From contig VMDJ01000151.1 of the NCBI GenBank assembly GCA_008080925.1, positions 1 to 11,465 of the forward strand: a stretch of 11,465 nt of DNA, given 5' to 3'. The DNA comes from Gammaproteobacteria bacterium. Lineage in GTDB: Bacteria; Pseudomonadota; Gammaproteobacteria; Chromatiales; Chromatiaceae. Under the pieces are notes generated by a model. The model made no database searches and had not been told where the DNA came from. It saw only the letters and a list, made by a program, of their open reading frames with translations. A program made the translations under genes and the position numbers. This document shows positions 1-6,761 of the stretch, piece after piece (the stretch's first letter is position 1; each line of letters starts with the position of its first letter).

Positions 1-932
1 CCGGTATCCGCATCAAACGGAGTTACACCGTGATACACACAAGGATCACCTTCAGCAGGTGCATAGCCTCGTCCTTTTTGCGTCACCACATGCAAGAAGC
101 GCGGCCCTTTCATACGCTTCATATTTTCAAGCGTACTCAGCAGCAGCGGAAGGTTATGGCCATCAATAGGACCGATATAGGTAAAACCAAGTTCTTCGAA
201 AAGTGTGCCGGGCATCACCATGCCCTTCATGTGTTCTTCCCAGCGCAGTGCCAAATCTTTCATCGATGGCAGCTTACTCAGCACCTGCTTACTACCTTCA
301 CGCATCGAGTTATAAAAACGACTCGAAAGCACCCGCGCTAAATAATTACTGATCGCACCAACGGGGTTAGAAATCGACATGTCGTTATCGTTCAAGATAA
401 CCAGCAAATCAGCATCCAGAGCACCGCCGTGATTAAGTGCTTCAAACGCCATACCGGCAGACAATGCACCATCGCCAATCACCGCGATATGCTCACGATC
501 TAAACCTTCTGCTTTTGCCGCAACAGCCATACCCAGTGCCGCACTGATCGAGGTACTTGAGTGACCCGCACCAAAGGCGTCGTATTCAGACTCATCGCGC
601 TTCAAGAAACCACTTAAGCCATCTTTTTGACGCAAGCTGTCCATGCGCTGACGGCGACCGGTCAAAATTTTATGCGGATAAGCTTGATGACCCACGTCCC
701 AGATCAATCGATCCGAAGGCGTGTTAAAAACATAATGTAATGCAACAGTAAGCTCGACAACGCCCAAACCCGCTGCGAGGTGGCCACCGGTTTGAGACAC
801 GCTACCCACGAGATAATCTCGCACAGCTTGTGCGACACCTTTAAGGTCTGATTTATCAAGCGCTCGCAACGCCTCGGGCGTATCAACCCGGGATAAAACT
901 TCCTCAGCTGCTGCGATTAACTGTTCGGCCAT
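1..932 (-). CDS. dxs: 1-deoxy-D-xylulose-5-phosphate synthase, N-terminal half (partial)
   Basis: Thiamine-diphosphate enzyme that condenses pyruvate with glyceraldehyde 3-phosphate to DXP, the first step of the MEP isoprenoid route and a source for thiamine and pyridoxal phosphate; cytoplasmic. The 310 visible codons stay open to the left edge, so this is about half of a protein usually near 620 residues. Seen: SQTGGHLAAGLG (His51), LIWDVGHQAYPHKILTGRR (His82), GAGHSSTSIS, the ThDP/Mg motif beginning VIGDGALSAGMAFEA (Asp154) and closing with ILNDN (Asn181), KGMVMPGTLFEELGF and IGPIDGHN. All align with E. coli Dxs without gaps that suggest damage. ATG at 932 is chosen because the following residues resemble family N-termini, although the frame is open further upstream and the ribosome site is weak. 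Divergent from the methyltransferase gene, so dxs is the first gene of its transcript; ispA, its frequent upstream neighbour, is not here. Confidence 0.97.
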   Translation of the reverse strand, partial: MAEQLIAAAEEVLSRVDTPEALRALDKSDLKGVAQAVRDYLVGSVSQTGGHLAAGLGVVELTVALHYVFNTPSDRLIWDVGHQAYPHKILTGRRQRMDSLRQKDGLSGFLKRDESEYDAFGAGHSSTSISAALGMAVAAKAEGLDREHIAVIGDGALSAGMAFEALNHGGALDADLLVILNDNDMSISNPVGAISNYLARVLSSRFYNSMREGSKQVLSKLPSMKDLALRWEEHMKGMVMPGTLFEELGFTYIGPIDGHNLPLLLSTLENMKRMKGPRFLHVVTQKGRGYAPAEGDPCVYHGVTPFDADT

Positions 933-959
933 GGGGACCACCAAAAATAAGAGCGTCGC

Positions 960-965
960 ATTGTA
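960..965 (-). promoter_or_regulatory. candidate -10 element for dxs
   Basis: Read on the minus strand this is TACAAT, five of six matches to the sigma-70 -10 consensus, about 28 bases before the dxs ATG. The hexamer 17 bases upstream (plus-strand 983-988, AGTTAT on the minus strand) is a poor -35, so this rests on the -10 and its position only. It lies in the 93-base divergent spacer between dxs and the methyltransferase gene. Confidence 0.38.
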
Positions 966-1025
966 CCTTGCTATGCGGTCTAATAACTGCCTGTATCTAT
1001 TGAATTGAAACGAACAATCGTAGCG

Positions 1026-1598
1026 ATGAGCGACGAAAACCAACAAATGACCCGCGCCGAACGAAAAGCCGACCGCATTGCACGACAAAAGCAGGTCGAG
1101 CAGCGTTACCTAAAAAACCGCCAACGTAATGTGATGGCTGAGCCTGGCCAGCACTCGTTTGTGATGGTGCTCGATCACCTCAAAGCCGGCTACAACGTAC
1201 CCAAAATTTTCCGCAGCACCCATGCCTTTGGCGGCGAAGCGATTCACTTAGTGAACATTGGGGTTTTTGATCCGGCTCCAGCCAAAGGGGCTTTCCGTAA
1301 AGTACCTGCTGTTTTTACTGACACGATTGAGCAATCCTTAGATCAACTTCGTGCCTCTGGACACACCCTCTACGCTCTTGCCGCGAATGGTCAAGCAAGC
1401 TTGAACGAGGTGGCACTGGATAAAAAGGCGGCTTTCATAATCGGACATGAAGAAGTCGGTCTGAGTTTTGATCCTGCTGATCACCCAGACATCATTACTT
1501 TAAGCATTCCCTTAAGTGGCCCGATGGAAAGTCTCAATGCAAGCATTGCCGCATCGATTGTGATGTTCGAATACCAGCGGCAACACACAGAAAAATAA
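1026..1598 (+). CDS. TrmH/SpoU-family RNA 2'-O-methyltransferase
   Basis: Predicted SAM-dependent RNA ribose methyltransferase of the SPOUT (alpha/beta-knot) superfamily; the RNA target (tRNA or 23S rRNA) cannot be told from sequence. All three SpoU motifs are present, numbered from ATG 1026: motif 1 NVPKIFRSTHAFGGE (Asn57, Arg63), motif 2 FIIGHEEVGLS (137-147) and motif 3 IPLSGPMESLNASIAAS (161-177, knot and SAM site). An N-terminal stretch of about 35 residues rich in Arg, Lys and Gln (MTRAERKADRIARQ) may bind RNA. Start: a TTG at 1005 is in frame, but ATG 1026 is more ordinary and gives 190 residues; ATG 1047 is also possible. No clear Shine-Dalgarno precedes any of them. The stop is one base before the FAD oxidoreductase start, which suggests a two-gene operon. 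The family call is strong, the substrate unknown. Confidence 0.9.
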   Translation: MSDENQQMTRAERKADRIARQKQVEQRYLKNRQRNVMAEPGQHSFVMVLDHLKAGYNVPKIFRSTHAFGGEAIHLVNIGVFDPAPAKGAFRKVPAVFTDTIEQSLDQLRASGHTLYALAANGQASLNEVALDKKAAFIIGHEEVGLSFDPADHPDIITLSIPLSGPMESLNASIAASIVMFEYQRQHTEK

Positions 1599-1599
1599 G

Positions 1600-2661
1600 A
1601 TGCCAGTTGCCTATGATCATCTGATTATCGGCCAAGGTCTTGCCGGTAGCCTACTCGCTTGGGAACTGATTCATCGCGGCCAAACAGTGATGGTGATAGA
1701 TGACGACCTAAAACACAGTGCCTCAAAAGTAGCTGCAGGCCTAATAAACCCACTACCGGGAAAACGTTTTAATCGTCCAGCAGAAACACAAGTCTGGCTA
1801 GATCATGCGCATGCACTGTTTGCAGATATACAAAAGATAAGTGGCAACCAATACTTCCATGCTATCGATATGTTGCGCTTACTGCATCTTGATGAGCAAC
1901 ATCGCTTTATCGAAAGGCAACTCGCTCTACCTGATAGCAATAACTTTATCGATCAAATTCTCGATAAGGATGCAATTGATGACAACATTCACGCCCCGCT
2001 TGGCGGCTTCATGCAAAAACAAACAGGTTATCTCGATATACCCCTTCTGCTAAAAGATATTCGTGAATGGCTAATGACACAAAACGCTTACCAACAAGCG
2101 AGCATAAGCTACTCAGATATGAACATTGATGATATTGGCGTCACACTCAATAACATCCATGCGACCGATGTTATCTTTTGCGAGGGTTATGGGCTTTGCA
2201 ATAACCCATGGTTTCAACACCTACCCCTACAACCGGACAAAGGCGAGTTCTTTACTCTAAAAACCAAAGAACCCATTACAGAGCAAATCATAAACAGTGC
2301 ACATTGGATTCTGCCAACACATGATGGAAACTATCGCTTTGGCGCCACGCATGAACATGAACAGTTGAATGAACAAGTAACTGAAGAAGCTCGAGTGCAG
2401 CTTCAACAGGGTTTAGAGAATCTATTTAAATCACTACCAGATGATTTAACGATTGAACAATCAGCCGGTGTTAGGCCTGCAACCTCTGACCGCAAACCCT
2501 TTATTGGCACCCATCCGTTGAATGATAAGATCAAACTGTTTAACGGTTTTGGCGCTCGTGGCTCGCTGACTATTCCATGGCATGCCGAGCACTTTGTGAA
2601 TCACTTACTGGATCAACAGCCACTTAACTCAGATATCGATATCGCACGATATGCACTTTAA
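1600..2661 (+). CDS. DAO-family FAD-dependent oxidoreductase
   Basis: Predicted flavoprotein of the D-amino-acid oxidase/glycine oxidase fold, 353 residues, no signal peptide. Seen: N-terminal Rossmann motif GQGLAG (11-16), an acidic run at the end of beta-2 (Asp34-36), the flavin-contact segment ASKVAAGLINPLPGKRF (41-57), and a C-terminal FAD-closing region with SAGVRPATSDRKPFIG (288-303) and NGFGARGSLTIPW (about 315-327). The same layout occurs in glycine oxidases, in the MnmC oxidase domain and in many uncharacterised DAO proteins; the substrate cannot be assigned. It follows the methyltransferase by one base (TAAGATG), so the two are probably co-translated. Codon use differs from neighbours: I count 7 ATA (Ile), 13 CTA (Leu) and 2 AGG (Arg), against very few in the flanking genes, which may mean later acquisition or low expression. 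It converges with the secreted-protein gene, leaving three bases between stops. Confidence 0.85.
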   Translation: MPVAYDHLIIGQGLAGSLLAWELIHRGQTVMVIDDDLKHSASKVAAGLINPLPGKRFNRPAETQVWLDHAHALFADIQKISGNQYFHAIDMLRLLHLDEQHRFIERQLALPDSNNFIDQILDKDAIDDNIHAPLGGFMQKQTGYLDIPLLLKDIREWLMTQNAYQQASISYSDMNIDDIGVTLNNIHATDVIFCEGYGLCNNPWFQHLPLQPDKGEFFTLKTKEPITEQIINSAHWILPTHDGNYRFGATHEHEQLNEQVTEEARVQLQQGLENLFKSLPDDLTIEQSAGVRPATSDRKPFIGTHPLNDKIKLFNGFGARGSLTIPWHAEHFVNHLLDQQPLNSDIDIARYAL

Positions 2662-2664
2662 ACA

Positions 2665-3327
2665 TTAACGGCGAGTAAGCTGATACGTCGCAAAATAATC
2701 TGCCTCTTGATGGCCTTGTTGAAACGACCATCCATCTTGTAGCGGCATGCTCACCACATCATTCGGCGGCAGCACCTTCACCTCACGAATCACTGCTGAA
2801 CGATAATCACCCTGCTCATTGATCTCGGCATCTTGGCGCTTACCCTCTTCATTCTTACTTCGACTGGCAAACAAGAACCATTCAACCGCACCTGGGTCGC
2901 GCGTTTCACAGCCATACCGAATCGCAAGGTAGTTACCAGGCACTTCATAACCCGGACGAATCGTTATCTGACCCTGCTCGATGGCTCCGGCGATTGGGAA
3001 ACGACTGAAACGCACGCGCGGCATCTCCAGCAGTTTTAAATTAGGATCAAGGTAACTGCCTTCCAAGAGCTCGCAATTGAACCACTGAGGCGGATGACTC
3101 CCTTTGGAAGCACTCCCTTTCCATTGCGCAAGCCCAGAGCCAGCAACAAACTGCCCTTGATCGACAGTAAAGGTAACTGAGACTTCCCATGGCAATTGCA
3201 CATAACCCTGCAGAATGACATCACCAAAAACATAACGATGATGACCATGGATCTTTAACTCCCATGATTCAGCCGCCCACGCTGCAGGGGCGCATAGCAT
3301 CAACAAAAAAATAAGCCATCGATTCAT
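2665..3327 (-). CDS. secreted protein of unknown function
   Basis: I do not recognise a family. The 220-residue product begins with a clear Sec signal peptide: Arg3, hydrophobic core WLIFLLMLCAPAA, and a probable signal peptidase I site after AWA (residue 18). There is no lipobox at the cleavage point and no later membrane helix, so it should be periplasmic or exported. The mature part is rich in aromatic and beta-strand-like stretches (ELKIHGHHRYVFGDVILQ, GQITIRPGYEVPGNYLAIRYG), suggesting a beta-rich fold. The mature chain has just two cysteines, Cys85 and Cys140, which could form one disulfide. The gene stands alone: convergent with the FAD oxidoreductase on one side and divergent from the phosphatase gene on the other (105-base spacer). 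No good Shine-Dalgarno precedes the ATG. The coding call is firm because of the long open frame and signal peptide. Confidence 0.8.
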   Translation of the reverse strand: MNRWLIFLLMLCAPAAWAAESWELKIHGHHRYVFGDVILQGYVQLPWEVSVTFTVDQGQFVAGSGLAQWKGSASKGSHPPQWFNCELLEGSYLDPNLKLLEMPRVRFSRFPIAGAIEQGQITIRPGYEVPGNYLAIRYGCETRDPGAVEWFLFASRSKNEEGKRQDAEINEQGDYRSAVIREVKVLPPNDVVSMPLQDGWSFQQGHQEADYFATYQLTRR

Positions 3328-3432
3328 TTTTCTAGAGTATCAGTAATTCCAGTTTTACTAGCAAACCCTGTCTAGTGCACCGATATGTCATGCCGTGCAA
3401 TGGTAAAGTGAAGCAAAATCGAGAGATATCCA

Positions 3433-4038
3433 ATGTCCTTACTGATTGACTACATTCGTCACGGCGAACCTATTGGCGGCAGTCGTTATCGCGGCAGTGC
3501 TATTGATGACCCGCTAAGCGAAAAAGGCTGGGCACAAATGAAACATAGCACCCAAGGAGAGATACCTTGGACGCGCATCATTAGCTCACCCTTGAGTCGA
3601 TGCCATGCCTTTGCTCATTGGCTCGGCGAACAACATCAGCTACCCGTACATATTGAAGATGACCTTCGCGAAGTCGGTTTTGGCAGCTGGGAAGGTGAAA
3701 CCAAACAAACACTCTTAGCCAATCGTGCAGATGAGTTTCATGCTTTTTATGCCGATCCCGTCAATCAAAGACCCGAGGGTGCAGAACCTCTCGATAAGTT
3801 TGGTCAACGCTGCGCCTATGTTTTCGACCAGCTTTGCAAAACTTACTTAGATGAACACCTGCTCGTGGTTGCACATGCCGGTGTTATCCGCGCGACCTTT
3901 GGTCATGTAACCCAAGCGCCAGCGAGCAGCTGGTATCGCGCAGACGTCTCGAATGCATCGATCACACGTTTTGCAGTGACTGATAAGCTGCGCAAACTCG
4001 TTCACTTCAACTGCTTACCCCACGGACCCCTGTCATGA
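3433..4038 (+). CDS. histidine phosphatase family protein (phosphoglycerate mutase-like branch)
   Basis: Predicted cytoplasmic phosphomonoesterase of branch 1 of the histidine phosphatase superfamily, 201 residues. Catalytic signature YIRHGEP holds the phosphorylated His10 with Arg9; the second Arg is in SSPLSRC (Arg56), the acid residue in LREVGFGSWEG (Glu80), and the second His in VVAHAGVIRA (His148). The SSPLSRC and FGSWEG elements resemble alpha-ribazole-phosphatase (CobC)-type proteins, and such names are often given automatically, but no cobalamin gene is visible here, so I leave the substrate open. A GAGAG ribosome site sits seven bases before the ATG. The stop overlaps the next gene's start (ATGA at 4035-4038), implying translational coupling with the SRPBCC protein. 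Confidence 0.9.
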   Translation: MSLLIDYIRHGEPIGGSRYRGSAIDDPLSEKGWAQMKHSTQGEIPWTRIISSPLSRCHAFAHWLGEQHQLPVHIEDDLREVGFGSWEGETKQTLLANRADEFHAFYADPVNQRPEGAEPLDKFGQRCAYVFDQLCKTYLDEHLLVVAHAGVIRATFGHVTQAPASSWYRADVSNASITRFAVTDKLRKLVHFNCLPHGPLS

Positions 4039-4577
4039 TGTCTTTTGCCCGCTTGCTGTTTGTCTTTCTGCTGACCTTATTGGTGGTCCTGATCGGCGTT
4101 GGTATTTTCTTACCCGATTCAGTTCGCGTTAGTCGCCAAGCAACCATCCAAGCCTCTGCTGAAACCATCTACTCGCAGATCGCCGATTTAAAACAATTTC
4201 AAGCATGGTCCCCTTGGGCCAACTTAGCGAAGAACGTTACCTATACCTACGAGGGTCCTGCATCCGGTAAAGGTGCGACTCAACGTTGGCAAATTACTCA
4301 GGGGGATGAAATTACCACCGGGTATATCGAAGTGACCGATGCCAAAACCAATCAGCGAGTCGAAATGCGTATGATTTTCAGCGATAAGCAATCCGGCATG
4401 ATGATCTTTGAACTTGAGCCGACACTTCAGCAGTCTAATAACCTCATTTGGACTTTCGAGACTCAATTTGGCTGGGATCTCTTTAGTCGCTATGTTGGCC
4501 TGTTTCTCGACGACATGATCGGAAAAAATTATGAACGCGGCCTAGAAACCCTAAAACAACGCGCCGAGAGCCTTTAA
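4035..4577 (+). CDS. membrane-anchored SRPBCC (START-like/polyketide cyclase) protein
   Basis: Predicted lipid- or hydrophobe-binding helix-grip protein, 180 residues. Residues 4-26 form one hydrophobic helix (core LLFVFLLTLLVVLIGVGIFL), either an uncleaved anchor or a signal sequence; the following LPDSVRVSRQATIQASAETIY is the standard first strand of SRPBCC proteins with such an N-terminus. AWSPWANL, YEGPASGKGATQRW and the Trp-rich C-terminal strand (NLIWTFETQFGWD) followed by a long helix fit the fold. Substrate unknown. The start overlaps the phosphatase stop; a second ATG at 4038 would shorten it by one residue. A likely terminator begins at its stop codon, so the phosphatase and SRPBCC genes form a two-gene unit. 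Confidence 0.87.
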   Translation: MMSFARLLFVFLLTLLVVLIGVGIFLPDSVRVSRQATIQASAETIYSQIADLKQFQAWSPWANLAKNVTYTYEGPASGKGATQRWQITQGDEITTGYIEVTDAKTNQRVEMRMIFSDKQSGMMIFELEPTLQQSNNLIWTFETQFGWDLFSRYVGLFLDDMIGKNYERGLETLKQRAESL

Positions 4578-4601
4578 GTCATTAAAAGGTTTGATTTTTT
4601 T
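4571..4601 (+). terminator. probable intrinsic terminator after the SRPBCC gene
   Basis: CCTTTAA (4571-4577), loop GTCA, then TTAAAAGG (4582-4589) form an AT-rich stem with one bulged A, followed by a T-rich run (4590-4601, with seven T in a row at its end). The first arm includes the TAA stop codon. The stem is weak in G+C, so efficiency is uncertain. Confidence 0.45.
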
Positions 4602-4651
4602 ATCGGACTTAACCCGATTACAGTGAGTTTTCAGCGCTTAGGATAATAAGA

Positions 4652-5623
4652 ATGATATTTCCAACAGATCACCAAGACTTGGGCCACGGCACCCACCTTA
4701 TCGACATCAAGTTGTATCGCGACCACCTGGGTGCTTGTTACTTAATTAAAGATGGCGATGAGTTCGCCATGGTCGACTGCGGCACACAACACAGTCAGCC
4801 ACAAATTCTGCAAACACTCAAAGCGGCTGGCGGCACGCCTGAACAAGTTCGCTGGGTGATTCCAACCCACGTACATCTCGATCATGCTGGCGGAGCAGGC
4901 CAACTGATGAAAGTCTGCCCAAATGCCACACTCGTCACGCACCCAAAGGGTCACCCTCACATGGTGGACCCAAGCAAGCTACAAGCCGGTGCAACGGCAG
5001 TCTATGGCGAAGAGCCTTTTGCTAAAGATTACGGTGAGCTAATCCCGATTGACGCTACACGTTGCGAGGCAGCCGAAGAAGGCCGAGCGCTTCAATTAGG
5101 CAATCGCACACTGACCATCATCCATACGCCAGGTCACGCTAATCACCATTGCTGCGTATTTGATTCAGCAAGCCAGTATCTATTCACAGGCGATACCTTT
5201 GGCTTGGGCTATCGTGAATTTGGTGAAGAAAACCCTTACATCACATGTACCAGCTCACCGGTCGCCTTTGATCCCGACGCGTGGATGGATAGTCTCGATC
5301 GCATGATGGCGCTGAAGCCTTCAGCAGTTTGCCTGACGCACTATGGTCTTTACCCAAATCCGGAGAAATGGGTGGATGGTCTGCGTGGCAGCATCAATCG
5401 CCATGCACAGATTGCGATCGATGAAGAATCCAACACTACCGAAGGTCGCGCTGAGCGACTCGCCAAAGCGGTCGAGCATGAGCTCGTGGATGGTGCAGTT
5501 GCACATTGCGGCATTGATCGAGATGCCGCGCTGAAGATTTTTGAGGGCGATATCGATTTGAATTCGCAAGGCCTAGGCGTTTGGCTTATCCGCCGCGCAA
5601 AATCTCGGGGAAATGCTTCCTAG
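4652..5623 (+). CDS. metallo-beta-lactamase-fold hydrolase (ST1585-like clade)
   Basis: Predicted dinuclear metal hydrolase, 323 residues, cytoplasmic (no signal peptide). The metal ligands are complete: THVHLDHAGG gives His73, His75, Asp77 and His78; TPGHANHH gives His162; FTGDTFG gives Asp181; LTHYG gives His230. The wording around them (HLDHAGGAG, PNATLVTHPKG, MVDPSKL) recalls the ST1585-like MBL clade, whose substrate is not known to me; it is distinct from the glyoxalase II encoded at 6762-7538. Residues after about 240 form a largely helical C-terminal region (EGRAERLAKAVEHELVDGA). An AGGA ribosome site lies eight bases before the ATG. It is probably transcribed alone: a terminator-like hairpin precedes it and aroG has its own -10 downstream. 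Confidence 0.88.
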   Translation: MIFPTDHQDLGHGTHLIDIKLYRDHLGACYLIKDGDEFAMVDCGTQHSQPQILQTLKAAGGTPEQVRWVIPTHVHLDHAGGAGQLMKVCPNATLVTHPKGHPHMVDPSKLQAGATAVYGEEPFAKDYGELIPIDATRCEAAEEGRALQLGNRTLTIIHTPGHANHHCCVFDSASQYLFTGDTFGLGYREFGEENPYITCTSSPVAFDPDAWMDSLDRMMALKPSAVCLTHYGLYPNPEKWVDGLRGSINRHAQIAIDEESNTTEGRAERLAKAVEHELVDGAVAHCGIDRDAALKIFEGDIDLNSQGLGVWLIRRAKSRGNAS

Positions 5624-5650
5624 AACACAGCGAATCAGCAGCTACCTCGT

Positions 5651-5656
5651 TATAAT
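5651..5656 (+). promoter_or_regulatory. -10 element of the probable aroG promoter
   Basis: A perfect TATAAT stands 24 bases before the aroG ATG in the 57-base spacer after the MBL gene. The hexamer 17 bases upstream does not resemble TTGACA, so the promoter may depend on an activator or be weak. An inverted repeat, CAGCA (5636-5640) and TGCTG (5656-5660), brackets the -10 and could be an operator. I see no TyrR- or TrpR-type box. Confidence 0.5.
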
Positions 5657-5680
5657 GCTGTATCGATTAGGAATGACGAC

Positions 5681-6733
5681 ATGCCACAAACAGACGACTT
5701 ACGCATAAATCACGTTACCGAGGTGGAATCACCTGCTGCGATTCACAATCAATTTCCGATCAGTGAATCGGCTGCAACCACCGTAGCCAACTCTCGCACT
5801 GCGATACACAACATCCTGCATGGCAAGGATGATCGCTTACTGGTGATCATCGGTCCTTGCTCTGTGCACGATCCTAAATCTGCGATTGAATATGCTGAAA
5901 AGCTCAAGGTGGTTCGCGAGCAACTGAAAGATGATCTTGAAATCGTAATGCGCGTCTACTTTGAAAAGCCACGCACCACTGTTGGCTGGAAAGGCATGAT
6001 CAATGACCCACATCTCAATGAGACCTTCGACATCAATGAAGGCCTTAAGCGTGCGCGTAAGCTACTGCTTGATGTTAATGAGATGGGTTTACCCGCAGGT
6101 ACCGAGTTCCTAGATCTAATCAGTCCACAATATGTTGCTGACTTAATTAGTTGGGGAGCAATTGGTGCGCGTACCACTGAGAGCCAAGGTCACCGTGAAT
6201 TATCATCAGGTTTGTCTTGTCCAGTGGGTTTCAAAAACGGTACTGACGGCACCATGCGTATTGCTGTTGATGCTATGCGCGCAGCAGAACGCCCACACGT
6301 CTTTATGTCATTAACCAAAGAAGGTCGTTCAGCCATCTTCAACACCACCGGCAACGAAGATACCCACATCATCTTACGCGGTGGCTCACGCCCTAACTAC
6401 GACCAAGAATCCGTCGCAGAAGCTGCCAACGAAATGGAAAGCGCAGGTCTACGTCCTAATCTGATGATCGACTTCAGCCATGCCAACAGCCGCAAACAAC
6501 ATGATAAGCAGATTGAAGTTGCGCGAGATGTTGCAAGTCAAATTCGTCGCGGCAATCACAACATCACTGGCGTGATGATTGAGTCGCATCTAGTTGCAGG
6601 TCGCCAAGATCTCATCGAAGGTCGCGAGCTTGTTTATGGTCAGAGCATCACCGACGCCTGTATTAATTGGGGTGACAGCGTGCCGGTGCTCGAACAGCTG
6701 GCCGCCGCGGTCAGAGATCGCCGCGAAGCCTAA
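5681..6733 (+). CDS. aroG: 3-deoxy-7-phosphoheptulonate (DAHP) synthase, class I, Phe-type
   Basis: Condenses phosphoenolpyruvate and erythrose 4-phosphate to DAHP, the first step of the shikimate pathway; cytoplasmic metalloenzyme. The 350 residues align end to end with E. coli AroG. Metal ligands corresponding to AroG Cys61, His268, Glu302 and Asp326 appear as Cys60 (IIGPCS), His267 (DFSHANS), Glu301 (MIESHL) and Asp325 (SITDAC); the active-site stretch RVYFEKPRTTVGWKG (91-105) is intact. Feedback region: EFLDLISPQY and PHVFMSLTK, with Ser210 where Tyr-sensitive enzymes such as AroF have Gly, so phenylalanine control is likely and AroF less so; AroH-type control by tryptophan is not excluded. 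AGGA eight bases before the ATG supports the start (the DDLRI that follows matches AroG). Followed directly by a strong terminator, so it is monocistronic or the last gene of its transcript. Confidence 0.96.
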   Translation: MPQTDDLRINHVTEVESPAAIHNQFPISESAATTVANSRTAIHNILHGKDDRLLVIIGPCSVHDPKSAIEYAEKLKVVREQLKDDLEIVMRVYFEKPRTTVGWKGMINDPHLNETFDINEGLKRARKLLLDVNEMGLPAGTEFLDLISPQYVADLISWGAIGARTTESQGHRELSSGLSCPVGFKNGTDGTMRIAVDAMRAAERPHVFMSLTKEGRSAIFNTTGNEDTHIILRGGSRPNYDQESVAEAANEMESAGLRPNLMIDFSHANSRKQHDKQIEVARDVASQIRRGNHNITGVMIESHLVAGRQDLIEGRELVYGQSITDACINWGDSVPVLEQLAAAVRDRREA

Positions 6734-6760
6734 AAAAAGCCCGCCTAAGCGGGCTTTTTT
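6732..6760. terminator. bidirectional rho-independent terminator between aroG and gloB
   Basis: Perfect stem GCCCGC (6739-6744)/GCGGGC (6749-6754) with loop CTAA, flanked by seven A on the left and six T on the right, so it ends with a U-run when transcribed in either direction. It begins inside the aroG stop codon and lies one base from the gloB stop, serving both convergent genes. Confidence 0.95.
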
Positions 6761-6761
6761 G

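Noticed and set aside
30..341. 103-codon open frame on the plus strand
   Set aside because: It lies antisense within dxs, whose minus-strand reading is clearly conserved; the product resembles nothing and is basic and His-rich as antisense frames often are.
1005..1007. TTG as the start of the methyltransferase
   Set aside because: There is no ribosome site for it and ATG 1026 is in frame shortly after; kept only as an alternative.
3433..4577. Assigning the phosphatase to cobalamin synthesis as cobC
   Set aside because: The family resemblance is general and no other cobalamin gene is nearby, so the specific role is not supported.
4602..4618. ATCGG...CCGAT hairpin before the MBL gene
   Set aside because: The stem is five pairs with no T-run after it; too weak to call a terminator or operator by itself.
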